From assembly GCA_015231795.1 (NCBI GenBank), contig JADGAX010000005.1:182507-246506 (forward strand): a stretch of 64,000 bases of DNA, in the 5' to 3' direction. The notes below the pieces were generated by a model. The model saw only the letters and a list, made by a program, of their open reading frames with translations, was not told the origin of the DNA and made no database searches. A program made the position numbers and the translations under genes. Below, in pieces: positions 30,230 to 39,538 of this stretch (the stretch's first letter is position 1; every line of letters starts with the position of its first letter). The stretch comes from Alphaproteobacteria bacterium. Its GTDB lineage: Bacteria > Pseudomonadota > Alphaproteobacteria > Rhodospirillales > WMHbin7.

Positions 30230-31216
30230 ATGATTGAAGGTTTCGTTCTTTTGCTGTCGGCTTTGGTCTCGGGCGCTTGGCTTTTGGGCGCCGGCGCCTA
30301 TATCGACGGCCATATCGGCTGGGAAAATCTCGCCCATCAGCACCCGACCGAGTTGGCGGCCCTGATGGCGGGCATCTTCGCGCCCCTGGCCCTGCTGTGG
30401 CTGCTGGCAGCCTATTTCCGCCAATCCAGCGCCCAGCGCCAATTGGCCTTCGCCCTCAAGCAATTGCATTGGCAGGCCCGCAAGTCGGCCGAACAGACCG
30501 AAACCATCGTTCGCGCCCTGGCCGAAACCCAGGACCGCGAGCGCCAAGCGGCGGCGCTGGACATCATCAACCGCGGCTTGGCCGATCTGCAGGCCCTGGC
30601 CGCCCAATTGGCCCTGTCGCTGGGCAGGCTGAACCAGGACGACATGCCCGATTTGTGGCGCATGACGCGGGCAGGCGACCGTTTCGCCTTTTTCCGCCTT
30701 CTGCTGGGCAATCCGTCCGATCCCCAGGCCGCCGCCTCTGAACTGGCCGCCCGCTTGACGGCCGTGCCTGCCCTAAAGCCCATGATCGCCGATTTCGTTC
30801 AATTGCAGGAACGTCTTGCCGACTTCGCCGCCAAGCGCGCCATCGATCCCTTGTTGCGCGAGGGGCTTGAGCTTGGCCCGCCCGCCAAGCTGCATGCCCT
30901 GCTGATGACGGCGTTACGCAACCAACCGGCGGCGATGCCGTCCAGAAACCCGCTGGCGGAAAGCACCAATCCCAGCGCGGCCTATACCGCCCATCAAGTG
31001 GCCAAGGTGCTGTGGCCCGAAGGCGCCGTCCCGCCACCCTTGTCGCCATCCCAGCCCGCCAATAGCCCGACTGAGGCGGCCCCCTGGCCGGAAAGCCCGG
31101 CGGTCGCTTCCCAACAAGCGGCCCGCCCTGAAGCCGGGGATCAAGTCCCGTCCAGCGCCAATGTCATGCCCTTCAGCCCGCTGGCTCCGGGCTTTCCCAG
31201 AAATCCAGGGCCATGA
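30230..31216 (+). CDS. Membrane-anchored coiled-coil protein of unknown function
   Basis: The 328-residue protein has two N-terminal membrane spans (about residues 5-25 and 43-62), then a long helical, Gln/Ala-rich region likely to be coiled coil (65-230), and a proline/serine-rich tail. I recognise no family. It overlaps the next small gene by four bases, which in turn overlaps meaB by four, so the three form one transcript. Confidence 0.75.
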   Translation: MIEGFVLLLSALVSGAWLLGAGAYIDGHIGWENLAHQHPTELAALMAGIFAPLALLWLLAAYFRQSSAQRQLAFALKQLHWQARKSAEQTETIVRALAETQDRERQAAALDIINRGLADLQALAAQLALSLGRLNQDDMPDLWRMTRAGDRFAFFRLLLGNPSDPQAAASELAARLTAVPALKPMIADFVQLQERLADFAAKRAIDPLLREGLELGPPAKLHALLMTALRNQPAAMPSRNPLAESTNPSAAYTAHQVAKVLWPEGAVPPPLSPSQPANSPTEAAPWPESPAVASQQAARPEAGDQVPSSANVMPFSPLAPGFPRNPGP

Positions 31217-31515
31217 GCAGCTTGGTCGGCGATTTCCTGAAGCGGCTGTTCTTGCCGCCTCCCAAGCCGGTCGAGGCCAAGCTGCCCGACAATCTGGAAC
31301 TGAAGGGCGCGCCCAAGCCGAAAACCATGACGCCCGAGCGCCAAGCCCTGATCGACGACGCCTTGAAGATCTATCGCTCCAAGCAAAGCCTGTTGGACGA
31401 ACTGCCCCCCATCCAGCGCGAAGCCCTCGTCTACATGGCGCTCAAAACCTTCTTCAACGCTCCGATTGATGGCGCGGCCAAGCCGGGCGCCAAGAAACCG
31501 GCCAAGCCATCATGA
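31213..31515 (+). CDS. Small conserved hypothetical protein (100 aa)
   Basis: The 100-residue soluble protein has a helical middle (about residues 38-80) and Lys/Pro-rich ends. No motif is recognised. It overlaps both neighbours by four bases, so it is translated in step with the membrane protein before it and meaB after it. Base composition matches its neighbours, which supports a real gene. Confidence 0.72.
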   Translation: MSSLVGDFLKRLFLPPPKPVEAKLPDNLELKGAPKPKTMTPERQALIDDALKIYRSKQSLLDELPPIQREALVYMALKTFFNAPIDGAAKPGAKKPAKPS

Positions 31516-32498
31516 AAACCGATGTCGCGCATCTGGCCGAACGGGTGAAAAGCGGCGAACGGCGATCGCTGGCGCGCGCCATTACCCTGGTCGAATCGAC
31601 AAGGCCCGACCATCGCGACCAAGCCGTCGATCTTCTGGAGCGTCTGCTGCCCTTTACCGGAAAATCGGTGCGCCTAGGCATTACCGGCGTGCCGGGTGCG
31701 GGTAAATCGACCTTCATCGAAGCCTTCGGTCTGTATCTGGCGAGTCGGGGCCATCGGCTGGCCGTGCTGGCCGTCGACCCGTCAAGCCCGCGTTCCGGCG
31801 GCTCGATCCTGGGTGACAAGACGCGCATGGAAAAATTGTCGCGCCACCCCGACTGTTTCATCCGCCCCTCGCCCTCCGGCGGCGGCTTGGGCGGCGTGGC
31901 CAGGCGCAGCCGCGAAGCCATGCTGGTCTGCGAGGCGGCGGGCTTCGACGTGGTGATCGTGGAAACCGTGGGGGTCGGTCAGTCGGAAACCGCCGTCTCG
32001 GAAATGACCGACATGTTTTTGCTGCTGCTGGTGCCGGGCGGCGGCGACGAGTTGCAAGGCATCAAGAAGGGCGTGGTCGAGCTGGCCGACGCCCTGCTGG
32101 TCAACAAGGCCGATGGCGATCTGGCCCAGGCAGCCCTTAGGACATGCCGCGACTATGCCAGCGCCCTTCACCTGCTGACCCCGGCCCATCCAGGCTGGCA
32201 GCCGCCGGTTCTCAATATCTCGGCCCTGGAAGGCAGAGGCATGGACGAAACCTGGGCGGCCATCGAGGCCTACCGCAAGATCCTGGGCGAAGGCGGATTG
32301 GCGCAAAAACGCTCGACGCAGGCGCTGTCTTGGATGTGGCGCGCCATCGAAGACGGGCTGAAAGAACGGTTTCGCGGCCATCCGGCCATTGCCGCCCGCC
32401 TGGGGGCGTTGGAAAGCCAAGTGGCCCAGGGCCGCCAAAGCCCCGCCCAGGGCGCCGAGGCGTTGTTGGCCGCCTTCTTCGCCCAGACAACAGCCTAA
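31512..32498 (+). CDS. meaB: Methylmalonyl-CoA mutase-associated GTPase MeaB
   Basis: This 328-residue G3E-family GTPase protects and reloads adenosylcobalamin-dependent methylmalonyl-CoA mutase. The Walker A loop GVPGAGKST lies at 59-67. The segment ETVGVGQSE follows, with NKAD as the guanine-specificity motif. The mutase genes are not in this window, unlike in many genomes where they are adjacent. It is the last gene of a three-gene overlapping run. Confidence 0.95.
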   Translation: MKTDVAHLAERVKSGERRSLARAITLVESTRPDHRDQAVDLLERLLPFTGKSVRLGITGVPGAGKSTFIEAFGLYLASRGHRLAVLAVDPSSPRSGGSILGDKTRMEKLSRHPDCFIRPSPSGGGLGGVARRSREAMLVCEAAGFDVVIVETVGVGQSETAVSEMTDMFLLLLVPGGGDELQGIKKGVVELADALLVNKADGDLAQAALRTCRDYASALHLLTPAHPGWQPPVLNISALEGRGMDETWAAIEAYRKILGEGGLAQKRSTQALSWMWRAIEDGLKERFRGHPAIAARLGALESQVAQGRQSPAQGAEALLAAFFAQTTA

Positions 32499-32587
32499 AA
32501 ATAATGCGTTTATTTTTCTTAGGACTGCCTCTTTCCTTTCCACGGCTCCGAGGCTAGTCTGGCACGGCCTAGAGGGGACCTTAAAGA

Positions 32588-33148
32588 ATGCTCAAAGAGC
32601 CAGATGCCGACGTCCTGAAGCGCGAATTCGTGCGCCTGTTCGGACATATTCAGAAAATTCGCCTGGAATTGGCGGCCCTGGGTCCAGCCAGCGCCGGAGA
32701 AGACCATTTCGGCGGCATGGCCGATCAGTTGGACGCCATCGTCCAGGCCACGGAAGAGGCCACCAACTCCATCATGGGCGCCATGGAAGTCATGGAGACC
32801 AATCTGACCACCTTGAAGGAGCAGGCCGCGGGCGAAGAAGCCCAGCGCCTGATCGCCGGAACCGAGGACGAAATCGGCAAAGTGTACGAGGCCTGTTCGT
32901 TCCAGGACATCACCGGCCAGCGCATCACCAAGGTGGTGAAGTCGATGAAATTCATCGAAGAGCGCATTTCGAGCATGCTGGGCATGTGGCGTCCCGACGA
33001 GTTGAAGGAAGTGGCCGGGGCCGTCAAGAAAGAGCTGACCGAGGAGCAAAAACTGTTGAATGGTCCGCAGCTTAAGGGCCAGGGCGTCAATCAGGCCGAT
33101 GTCGACAAGCTGTTCAGCCAGGACGATATCGATAAGTTATTTGGTTAA
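32588..33148 (+). CDS. cheZ: Chemotaxis phosphatase CheZ
   Basis: The 186-residue helical protein removes phosphate from CheY-P. The signature [10 protein letters not shown] holds Asp107 and Gln111, spaced like the catalytic Asp143/Gln147 of E. coli CheZ. The C-terminus ends in two near-repeats of a CheY-binding type motif (DVDKLF at 171-176 and DIDKLF at 180-185), comparable to the C-terminal tail of E. coli CheZ. The gene stands alone, away from any chemotaxis or flagellar cluster seen here, with an 89-base gap upstream. Confidence 0.92.
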   Translation: MLKEPDADVLKREFVRLFGHIQKIRLELAALGPASAGEDHFGGMADQLDAIVQATEEATNSIMGAMEVMETNLTTLKEQAAGEEAQRLIAGTEDEIGKVYEACSFQDITGQRITKVVKSMKFIEERISSMLGMWRPDELKEVAGAVKKELTEEQKLLNGPQLKGQGVNQADVDKLFSQDDIDKLFG

Positions 33149-33174
33149 CGGTCGCCCGTTCCCTTTTTGCCCCC

Positions 33175-33203
33175 TTGACGCCCACCCCCTGGTCGCGTAG
33201 AAA
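33175..33203 (+). promoter_or_regulatory. Sigma-70-type promoter for rpmB
   Basis: TTGACG at 33175-33180, a 17-base spacer and TAGAAA at 33198-33203 make a good match to a housekeeping promoter. It lies about 40 bases before the rpmB start codon, in the 95-base gap after cheZ, and would let rpmB be expressed independently. Confidence 0.65.
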
Positions 33204-33243
33204 CCCGCCTTCTCATTCGTTTCAAGGTTCAGGAGCAGATATC

Positions 33244-33537
33244 ATGTCCCGTCGTTGCGCCATCACCGGAAAAGGCGTTCTGGCCGGCAATAATGTCAGC
33301 CACGCCAACAACAAGACGCGCCGCCGCTATCTGCCGAATCTTCAGGAAACCGCCACCTACAGCGAAATCCTGGGCAGCATGGTCAAGCTGCGCGTGTCGA
33401 TGCAGGGCCTGCGCACCATCGAGCACAATGGCGGCCTGGACGCCTATCTGCTGGGCACCCCCAACACCCGCCTGACCGCCGACTCCTTGAAGGTCAAGCG
33501 TCAGCTCGAGAAGGCCAAGGCCGCCAAGGCCGCCTAA
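33244..33537 (+). CDS. rpmB: 50S ribosomal protein L28
   Basis: This 97-residue L28 opens with [11 protein letters not shown] and has the basic [11 protein letters not shown] segment typical of the family. It starts at the ATG at 33244, with AGGAG upstream; an in-frame extension before it would enter the promoter. It sits between its own promoter and a strong terminator, so it is a single-gene unit, as in many alphaproteobacteria. Confidence 0.97.
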   Translation: MSRRCAITGKGVLAGNNVSHANNKTRRRYLPNLQETATYSEILGSMVKLRVSMQGLRTIEHNGGLDAYLLGTPNTRLTADSLKVKRQLEKAKAAKAA

Positions 33538-33559
33538 TCTTCTGACCTGCCAGAAATGC

Positions 33560-33585
33560 AAAAGGTCGGGGAAACCCGGCCTTTT
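33560..33585 (+). terminator. Intrinsic terminator after rpmB
   Basis: The arms AAAAGGTCGGG (33560-33570) and CCCGGCCTTTT (33575-33585) pair over 11 bases, with one G-U pair and a GAAA tetraloop. The T-run is part of the stem's 3' side and is followed by GTCGTTT. It lies 23 bases past the rpmB stop and ahead of the convergent M16 peptidase gene, which may also use it. Confidence 0.85.
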
Positions 33586-33611
33586 GTCGTTTCGGTTGTT
33601 CGCAAGACGTC

Positions 33612-34871
33612 CTAAACCTTCAGTCTCGCTGCGATGGACTCGAAACTTTCCAGCTTGGACAAGGGTCCCAGCGCCGCCAGGGTGGGGCGGCTTGACAGCA
33701 GTCGTTTGGCGGCGCGGGCCACCGAGGCGGCGTCCACCGCCTCGATCTTCTCCACCACTTCCGACGGCGGAATCGGTCTGCCAAACACCTGCATCTGACG
33801 GGCCAGCACTTCGCACCGGGCAGATGTGCTTTCCAAGCTCATCAGCACGCTGGCCTTCAACTGGGCGCGGGCGCGCGCCAATTCCTGGGCCTCTACCGGC
33901 TCGCACATCTTGACCAGTTCGGCGCACAGCACGGGCATCAATTCGCCCAGCCGCTGTGGGTCGGTTCCGGCATAGATCGAGAACAGTCCGCCATCGACAT
34001 AGGACGTGGTGTGCGCGAAGACGGAATAGGCCAGCCCTCGCTTTTCGCGCACTTCTTGAAACAGGCGCGACGACATGCCGCCGCCCAGCAGCGTCGCCAG
34101 CACGGAAATGGCGTAATAGTCAGGATCGGCGTAATCGATGCCCGACAAGCCCAGCACGACATGCGCCTGTTCAAGTTCGCGCTCGGCCCGATGCTCGCCG
34201 CCCGCATATTTGGCTACATCGGCCTGCACCGGCGCCGCGCCGCCCACCTTGTCGAACTGGCTGGCCACCAGGTCCGCCAGGGCTTCGTGATTGACGTTGC
34301 CAGCCGCCGCCACCAGCAGGCGGGGCGGGCCGTAATTGGCGCGCATATAGCCTTCGATGGCGTCGCGGCTTAATCCCTTGACGATCTCTTCCGTGCCCAG
34401 CACCGGACGGCCCAGCCCTTGATCGGGAAAGGCGGCGGCCTGGAAATGATCGAAGATGATGTCGTCGGGCGTATCTTCGGCCTGGCCGATTTCCTGCACC
34501 ACCACATCGCGCTCGCGGGCCAGTTCGTCCTCGGCGAAGACCGAGTTCTGCAAGATGTCGGAAATGATGTCGAGCGCCAGCGCCGCGTCTTCCTTCAGCA
34601 CCTTGGCGTAATAAGCCGTATGTTCGCGCGACGTATAGGCGTTCAGATGGCCGCCGACATTCTCGATCTCTTCGGCGATCGCCAGCGCCGAACGCTTGCG
34701 GGTGCCCTTGAAGGCCATATGTTCCAGCATATGGGCCACGCCGTTGATCTCGGGCGCTTCGTGGCGGGTGCCCGCCTCCACCCACACGCCAAGCGTGGCG
34801 GTCTCCACCTTGTCCATGCGGTCGGTCACCAGCCGCAGGCCCGGTCTGACTTCCTGGATGCGCACGCTCAT
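33612..34871 (-). CDS. M16-family zinc peptidase (mitochondrial processing peptidase-like)
   Basis: The 419-residue protease has the inverted zinc motif HMLEH (His47, Glu50, His51) of the M16 family and the length of the bacterial relatives of the processing-peptidase beta subunit. Its ATG overlaps the thrC stop by four bases, a gene pair common in alphaproteobacteria. The natural substrate in bacteria is not settled. No signal peptide is present, so it is probably cytoplasmic. Confidence 0.93.
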   Translation of the reverse strand: MSVRIQEVRPGLRLVTDRMDKVETATLGVWVEAGTRHEAPEINGVAHMLEHMAFKGTRKRSALAIAEEIENVGGHLNAYTSREHTAYYAKVLKEDAALALDIISDILQNSVFAEDELARERDVVVQEIGQAEDTPDDIIFDHFQAAAFPDQGLGRPVLGTEEIVKGLSRDAIEGYMRANYGPPRLLVAAAGNVNHEALADLVASQFDKVGGAAPVQADVAKYAGGEHRAERELEQAHVVLGLSGIDYADPDYYAISVLATLLGGGMSSRLFQEVREKRGLAYSVFAHTTSYVDGGLFSIYAGTDPQRLGELMPVLCAELVKMCEPVEAQELARARAQLKASVLMSLESTSARCEVLARQMQVFGRPIPPSEVVEKIEAVDAASVARAAKRLLSSRPTLAALGPLSKLESFESIAARLKV

Positions 34872-36268
34872 GGCGTCACACGGGCGCGGATCAGGTCCTG
34901 AACGGCCTTAAGATCGTTGGGCGCCGTTTCATAGCGCTCCTTGCGGCTGTGCAGATCGGCCAAACGCTTGGGCAGCGCCGGACGCTGGCCGATGGCCGCC
35001 TCGATGGCGTCGGGAAACTTGGCGGGATGCGCGGTAGCAAGGCTTACCAGAACCGAGCGCTTGTAGTCGTGACATTCAAGACCGGCGGCAACGCCGATGG
35101 CGCTGTGCGGATCGAAGATTTCGCCGGTCAATTTGAAAAGCCCCTTGATGGCCGCCTTGGTGGCCGCGTCGTCGAAACGCCGTCCTTCGAACAAATCGCG
35201 GATGGCTCTCATGGGCTTGGCCGACAAGCGGTATTCGCCGTCGGCGCGAAAGCCGCTCATCAGTTTTTCCACGGCGCTTCCATTGCGCCCCATGGCCAGA
35301 AAGAGCAGCCGCTCGAAATTCGATGACACCTGAATATCCATGCTGGGACTTAAAGTGGGGACCACATCGCCCATTGTCATCGCGCCGGTGCTCAAAAAGC
35401 GGGTCAGGATGTCATTGGCGTTCGAACCCACCACCAGACGATCGATGGGCAACCCCATCTTCCTGGCCGCATAGCCCGCGAAGACATTGCCGAAATTGCC
35501 GGTCGGCACTGCGAAGGTAAAGCCGCGATCTGGCGCGCCCAGGGCCACGCCGGCGGCCATGTAATAGGCGATCTGCGCCATGATTCTGGCCCAGTTGATC
35601 GAATTGACCGCCGACAGTTTCATGGAATCGCGAAAGGCCTGATCGTTGAACATGGCCTTCACCAAATCCTGGCAATCGTCGAAACTGCCCTCGATGGCGA
35701 TATTGTGGACGTTGGGTTCCGCTACCGTCGTCATCTGGCGGCGTTGCACTTCGGAAACGCGCCCTTTCGGGTGCAAGATGACGATGTCGAGCGAGGCCCG
35801 GCCCCGGCAGGCTTCGATGGCCGCCGATCCCGTATCGCCCGAGGTGGCGCCCACGATGCACACCCGTTCGCCGCGCTTGGTCAGCACATGGTCGAACAGG
35901 CGGCCTAAAAGCTGCAGCGCGAAATCCTTAAAGGCCAGGGTTGGGCCGTGGAACAGTTCCATCACCCATTGATTGCGCCCGATCTGTCGCAAGGGCGCCA
36001 CGGCCGCATGATCGAAAACGGCGTAGGTTTCGGCGCACATCGCGACAAGTTCGGCCTGTTTGAGCGAGCGGCCCACGAAGGGCTGCATGACCCGGGCGGC
36101 CAGTTCGGCGTAGGACAGGCCCCGCATGGCCTTCAGATCGGCCTTGGTGAAGGTTGGCCAGCTTTCGGGCACATACAACCCGCCATCGCGGGCCAGACCG
36201 GCCAGCAGGACGTCTTCGAACTTCAAGGCCGGCGCCCGACCCCTTGTGCTGATATAGCGCAACGCCAT
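34868..36268 (-). CDS. thrC: Threonine synthase
   Basis: The 466-residue PLP enzyme converts O-phosphohomoserine to threonine. The cofactor lysine is Lys114 in GPTLAFKDFALQ. Size and the opening ALRYISTRG fit the long bacterial/fungal form. The open frame extends 58 codons upstream, but the ATG at 36268 has CAGGAG five bases before it and gives the family N-terminus. It shares a divergent 118-base region with aacS. Confidence 0.96.
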   Translation of the reverse strand: MALRYISTRGRAPALKFEDVLLAGLARDGGLYVPESWPTFTKADLKAMRGLSYAELAARVMQPFVGRSLKQAELVAMCAETYAVFDHAAVAPLRQIGRNQWVMELFHGPTLAFKDFALQLLGRLFDHVLTKRGERVCIVGATSGDTGSAAIEACRGRASLDIVILHPKGRVSEVQRRQMTTVAEPNVHNIAIEGSFDDCQDLVKAMFNDQAFRDSMKLSAVNSINWARIMAQIAYYMAAGVALGAPDRGFTFAVPTGNFGNVFAGYAARKMGLPIDRLVVGSNANDILTRFLSTGAMTMGDVVPTLSPSMDIQVSSNFERLLFLAMGRNGSAVEKLMSGFRADGEYRLSAKPMRAIRDLFEGRRFDDAATKAAIKGLFKLTGEIFDPHSAIGVAAGLECHDYKRSVLVSLATAHPAKFPDAIEAAIGQRPALPKRLADLHSRKERYETAPNDLKAVQDLIRARVTP

Positions 36269-36386
36269 CGTCTCCTGAACGAAAAGGTCCCGGACAATAG
36301 CCCGCTGACGCTGGACTGCCAAGAACCTGATGTTAGAGTATCCGTCAAACAACAACCGCCAACGACAACCGAACGAGACGCGCACC

Positions 36387-38336
36387 ATGAACCAGGCTCT
36401 ATGGACCCCCTCGCCCGACCGCGTCGCCCAGGCGGCCGTCACCCGCTTTGCCGCCGAGGCCGGTCGGCGCTTTGGCCGTCATCTGCCCGACTACAAGTCC
36501 CTGCATGACTGGTCGACGCAAAGGCCCGACCAATTCTGGGACATGATGTGGGATTGGGCCAAGATTCGGGGCGACAAGGGCGCCGTCGTGGCGCAAAACC
36601 TGGATAAAATGCCGGGCGCCGCCTGGTTTCCCGAGGCAAGGCTTAATTTTGCCGAGAACCTGTTGCGGCGAAGGGACGAGGCCCAGGCCATTCAATTCTG
36701 GGGCGAGGACAAGGTGCGGCGCAGCCTAAGCTGGCGCCAGCTCTATGATCAGGTGTCGCGCATGATGGCGGCCATGAAAGCCGCCGGGCTGCAGCCGGGC
36801 GACCGGGTGGCGGCTTATCTGCCCAACATGCCCGAAGCCCCCATCGCCATGCTGGCTGCGGCTGGCTTGGGCGCCATCTGGTCTTCGGCCTCGCCGGATT
36901 TCGGCGTCCAGGGCGTGCTGGACCGTTTCGGGCAAACCCAGCCCAAGATTCTGATCGGCGTCGACGGCTATCACTACAACGGCAAGTCGCATGACTGCCT
37001 GGATAAGCTAAAGCAAATCGCAGCCGGACTGCCCACGCTGGAGAAACTGATCGTCGTTCCCTATGCCAGCGCGGCCCCCGACCTGTCCGGCCTAGCCAAT
37101 GCTCAACTGTTTGCGGATTTTCTGGCCCCCTTTGTGGCCCAGCCGATCGTTTTCGAACGCTTCGCCTTCGATCATCCGCTGTATATCCTTTTTTCCTCGG
37201 GCACGACCGGGGCGCCGAAATGCATTTGCCACGGCGCCGGCGGCACGCTGCTCCAGCATATGAAGGAACATCTGCTTCATTGCGACATCCGGCCCAACGA
37301 CCGCGTCTTCTACTTCACCACCCTGGGCTGGATGATGTGGAATTGGCTGATGACAGCGCTGGCCAGCGAAGCCAGCCTGATGCTGTACGACGGCTCGCCC
37401 TTCTATCCGTCAGGCAATGTGCTGTTCGATTACGCCGAGACGGAGAAGTTCACCTTGTTCGGCACTTCGGCCAAATGGATCGACGCCGTGTACAAGGCGG
37501 GGCTGGAACCCATCAAGACCCACGATCTGTCATCGGTGCGCCTTATGACCTCGACCGGCTCGCCCTTGTCGCCGGAAGGATTCGAGTTCGTCTACCGTTC
37601 GATCAAGCAAGATGTTTGCCTGTCGTCCATCTCGGGCGGCACCGACATCGTTTCATGCTTCATGCTGGGCAATCCGACGCTGCCGGTCTATCGGGGCGAA
37701 ATCCAGTGCCTGGGATTGGGCATGAAGGTGGAAGTGTACGACGAGAACGCGCAGCCCGTTTACGGGGAAAAGGGCGAATTGGTCTGCACCATGGCCTTTC
37801 CGTCGATGCCGGTGGGCTTCTGGAACGATCCCGACGGGCAGAAATATCACAATGCCTATTTCGCCAAATACCCCAACGTCTGGTGCCATGGCGACTGGAT
37901 CGAGATCACCTCCAATGGCGGCGTGGTGGTGTTCGGCCGCTCGGACGCCACGCTCAATCCCGGCGGGGTGCGCATCGGTACGGCGGAAATCTACCGCCAG
38001 GTCGAGCAACTGCATGAGGTGGTGGAAAGCCTGGTCATCGGCCAGGATTGGGACAATGACGTGCGCGTGGTGCTGTTCGTTCGCCTGCGCGACGGCATCA
38101 TGCTAAGCGACGAGTTGCAAGCCGCCATCAAGAAGCGCATCCGCGACAATTGCACGCCAAGGCACGTTCCGGCCCGCATCGTTCAGGTGGACGACATTCC
38201 GCGCACCAAATCGGGCAAGATCGTGGAACTGGCGGTGCGCGATGTGGTGCATGGGCGCTCCGTCAAGAACATCGAGGCCCTGGCCAATCCCGAAGCCCTT
38301 GAATTGTTCAAGGGCCGACCTGAATTAAAAGGCTGA
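36387..38336 (+). CDS. aacS: Acetoacetyl-CoA synthetase
   Basis: This 649-residue adenylate-forming enzyme activates acetoacetate to its CoA ester. Motifs are the phosphate loop [11 protein letters not shown] and the C-terminal catalytic lysine region RTKSGKI. The N-terminal [10 protein letters not shown] region is that of acetoacetyl-CoA synthetase rather than acetyl-CoA synthetase. The ATG at 36387 replaces an upstream in-frame start 19 codons earlier. It fits the acetoacetate made by liuE and, with the thiolase, returns it to acetyl-CoA. It is transcribed apart from the liu operon and has no visible LiuR-type site. Confidence 0.93.
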   Translation: MNQALWTPSPDRVAQAAVTRFAAEAGRRFGRHLPDYKSLHDWSTQRPDQFWDMMWDWAKIRGDKGAVVAQNLDKMPGAAWFPEARLNFAENLLRRRDEAQAIQFWGEDKVRRSLSWRQLYDQVSRMMAAMKAAGLQPGDRVAAYLPNMPEAPIAMLAAAGLGAIWSSASPDFGVQGVLDRFGQTQPKILIGVDGYHYNGKSHDCLDKLKQIAAGLPTLEKLIVVPYASAAPDLSGLANAQLFADFLAPFVAQPIVFERFAFDHPLYILFSSGTTGAPKCICHGAGGTLLQHMKEHLLHCDIRPNDRVFYFTTLGWMMWNWLMTALASEASLMLYDGSPFYPSGNVLFDYAETEKFTLFGTSAKWIDAVYKAGLEPIKTHDLSSVRLMTSTGSPLSPEGFEFVYRSIKQDVCLSSISGGTDIVSCFMLGNPTLPVYRGEIQCLGLGMKVEVYDENAQPVYGEKGELVCTMAFPSMPVGFWNDPDGQKYHNAYFAKYPNVWCHGDWIEITSNGGVVVFGRSDATLNPGGVRIGTAEIYRQVEQLHEVVESLVIGQDWDNDVRVVLFVRLRDGIMLSDELQAAIKKRIRDNCTPRHVPARIVQVDDIPRTKSGKIVELAVRDVVHGRSVKNIEALANPEALELFKGRPELKG

Positions 38337-38353
38337 CGCCAAGGAGATCCCAC

Positions 38354-38590
38354 ATGGACCCCATCGCCGCCGCCGACGCGCCCTACGCCGTGGAGCTGGA
38401 AGCCGGAACCGTTTATGTCTGGTGCGCCTGCGGGCGCAGCAAGGCCCAGCCTTATTGCGATGGGTCGCATGTCGGGACAGGCTTGGCCCCCAAGGTCTTC
38501 AAGGCGGAGAAAAGCGGCACCGCCTATCTATGCGCCTGCAAGCGCACGAAAACCTCGCCCTATTGCGACGGCTCGCACAAAACGGCTTAA
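38354..38590 (+). CDS. Double CDGSH iron-sulfur protein
   Basis: The 78-residue protein has two CDGSH-type [2Fe-2S] motifs: Cys24, Cys26, Cys35, His39 and Cys60, Cys62, Cys71, His75, each ending in YCDGSH. The two-motif form resembles bacterial mitoNEET-like proteins of the MiNT type. There is no membrane anchor. It starts 17 bases after aacS and is probably co-transcribed. Function in redox or iron-sulfur transfer is only presumed. Confidence 0.93.
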   Translation: MDPIAAADAPYAVELEAGTVYVWCACGRSKAQPYCDGSHVGTGLAPKVFKAEKSGTAYLCACKRTKTSPYCDGSHKTA

Positions 38591-38624
38591 CAGTTCAGCG
38601 CATCCAGAAACGCCCGTCGCCGTC

Positions 38625-39107
38625 CTAGTCGTCCTCGTAGATGCCCCGGACGGCGCCCTTATGACAGGCTTGGCAGTTGGCCTTGCTTTTCACCTTGGGG
38701 CTTTTGAAATCCTCGGGATTGACTTCGCCGGGCCGGTGTTTTTGCACCCAACGTCCGGTTTCGGTGATGCGCAGCGGAACATCGCCAGATGCGACGCTGG
38801 CCGCCACCTTGCCCGATTCCTTGCCCGGCGCCACACCGGCGGCATGGCTGGTCAGATAGGCCTCGATCTGCGCCCTGGCCGCTTCGGGCAAGCTGGCGTC
38901 ATCGCCGAAATGGCTGGCCAGTTCCTTGGGTTCCATCAGCTTCTTCCAGGAGCGCTGGGGCAGGAACTCCGGCTGGAACGCCATATGGCAAGCACTGCAT
39001 TCCTTGACCACCAGCGGATCGGAAATCACCTGCACGCGAGGCCCCTTGTCGGCCAAGGCAACAGCCGGGATCAAAAGCAACAAAGCGGCGGGAATCAGTC
39101 GGCGCAT
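38625..39107 (-). CDS. Diheme cytochrome c (DHC type)
   Basis: The 160-residue exported protein has an N-terminal signal peptide of about 19 residues and two c-type heme sites, CSACH at 37-41 and CQACH at 145-149. This matches the DHC family, an electron partner of SHP, the oxygen-binding sphaeroides heme protein. It ends a three-gene cytochrome operon. Its sequence is related to the C-terminal half of the first gene's product, so the operon encodes two DHC domains. Confidence 0.9.
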   Translation of the reverse strand: MRRLIPAALLLLIPAVALADKGPRVQVISDPLVVKECSACHMAFQPEFLPQRSWKKLMEPKELASHFGDDASLPEAARAQIEAYLTSHAAGVAPGKESGKVAASVASGDVPLRITETGRWVQKHRPGEVNPEDFKSPKVKSKANCQACHKGAVRGIYEDD

Positions 39108-39119
39108 GCGACCCTCCTG

Positions 39120-39536
39120 TTACTGGCTGATGAGAAAAGTGATGAAATCGCCCTTTTCGCTGGCCGTGCACTCGCGCCCCAGCACCTGATTGCAATTGCG
39201 GCCAAACCATTTCTCGACTTCGGCCGGATCGGTAAAGCGCGTTGGCGTTTTCGAAACCGCCATGGGGGGAATTTCCTTGCCCGCCTTGGTCTGGCCCGAC
39301 GATTTTGGATCGGTCGTATGGCAACTGGAGCAAGCCGGGAATTCAGGCTTGCCGCCCGCATGCTTGTTCGTGAAGAAGGCCTTGCCGCGCTCGGCGGAGA
39401 ATGTCGAAAACGCCTTGTCTTGCTGCTTGGCTTCGGCGGCGAAGCGATCGAGCAAAGCTGACCGCTGCGGGTTCGCGACGGCTTGTGCGGACAAGGCCAC
39501 AAGGCAGGCGGCGGCAAGGACAAGGCGTATCTTCAT
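39120..39536 (-). CDS. Monoheme cytochrome, DUF1924/SHP-like
   Basis: The 138-residue protein has a signal peptide ending near residue 21 (AVANP) and a single c-type heme site CSSCH at 69-73. The rest resembles the DUF1924/SHP group. SHP binds oxygen and nitric oxide through a labile distal ligand and is reduced by DHC. The start at 39536 gives the signal peptide; the longer open frame has none. It lies between the cytochrome b-DHC fusion and the separate DHC gene. Confidence 0.82.
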   Translation of the reverse strand: MKIRLVLAAACLVALSAQAVANPQRSALLDRFAAEAKQQDKAFSTFSAERGKAFFTNKHAGGKPEFPACSSCHTTDPKSSGQTKAGKEIPPMAVSKTPTRFTDPAEVEKWFGRNCNQVLGRECTASEKGDFITFLISQ

Positions 39537-39538
39537 GG

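Noticed and set aside
32560..32575. TGGCAC before cheZ resembling a sigma-54 -24 box
   Set aside because: The matching TTGC -12 element is missing at the required distance.
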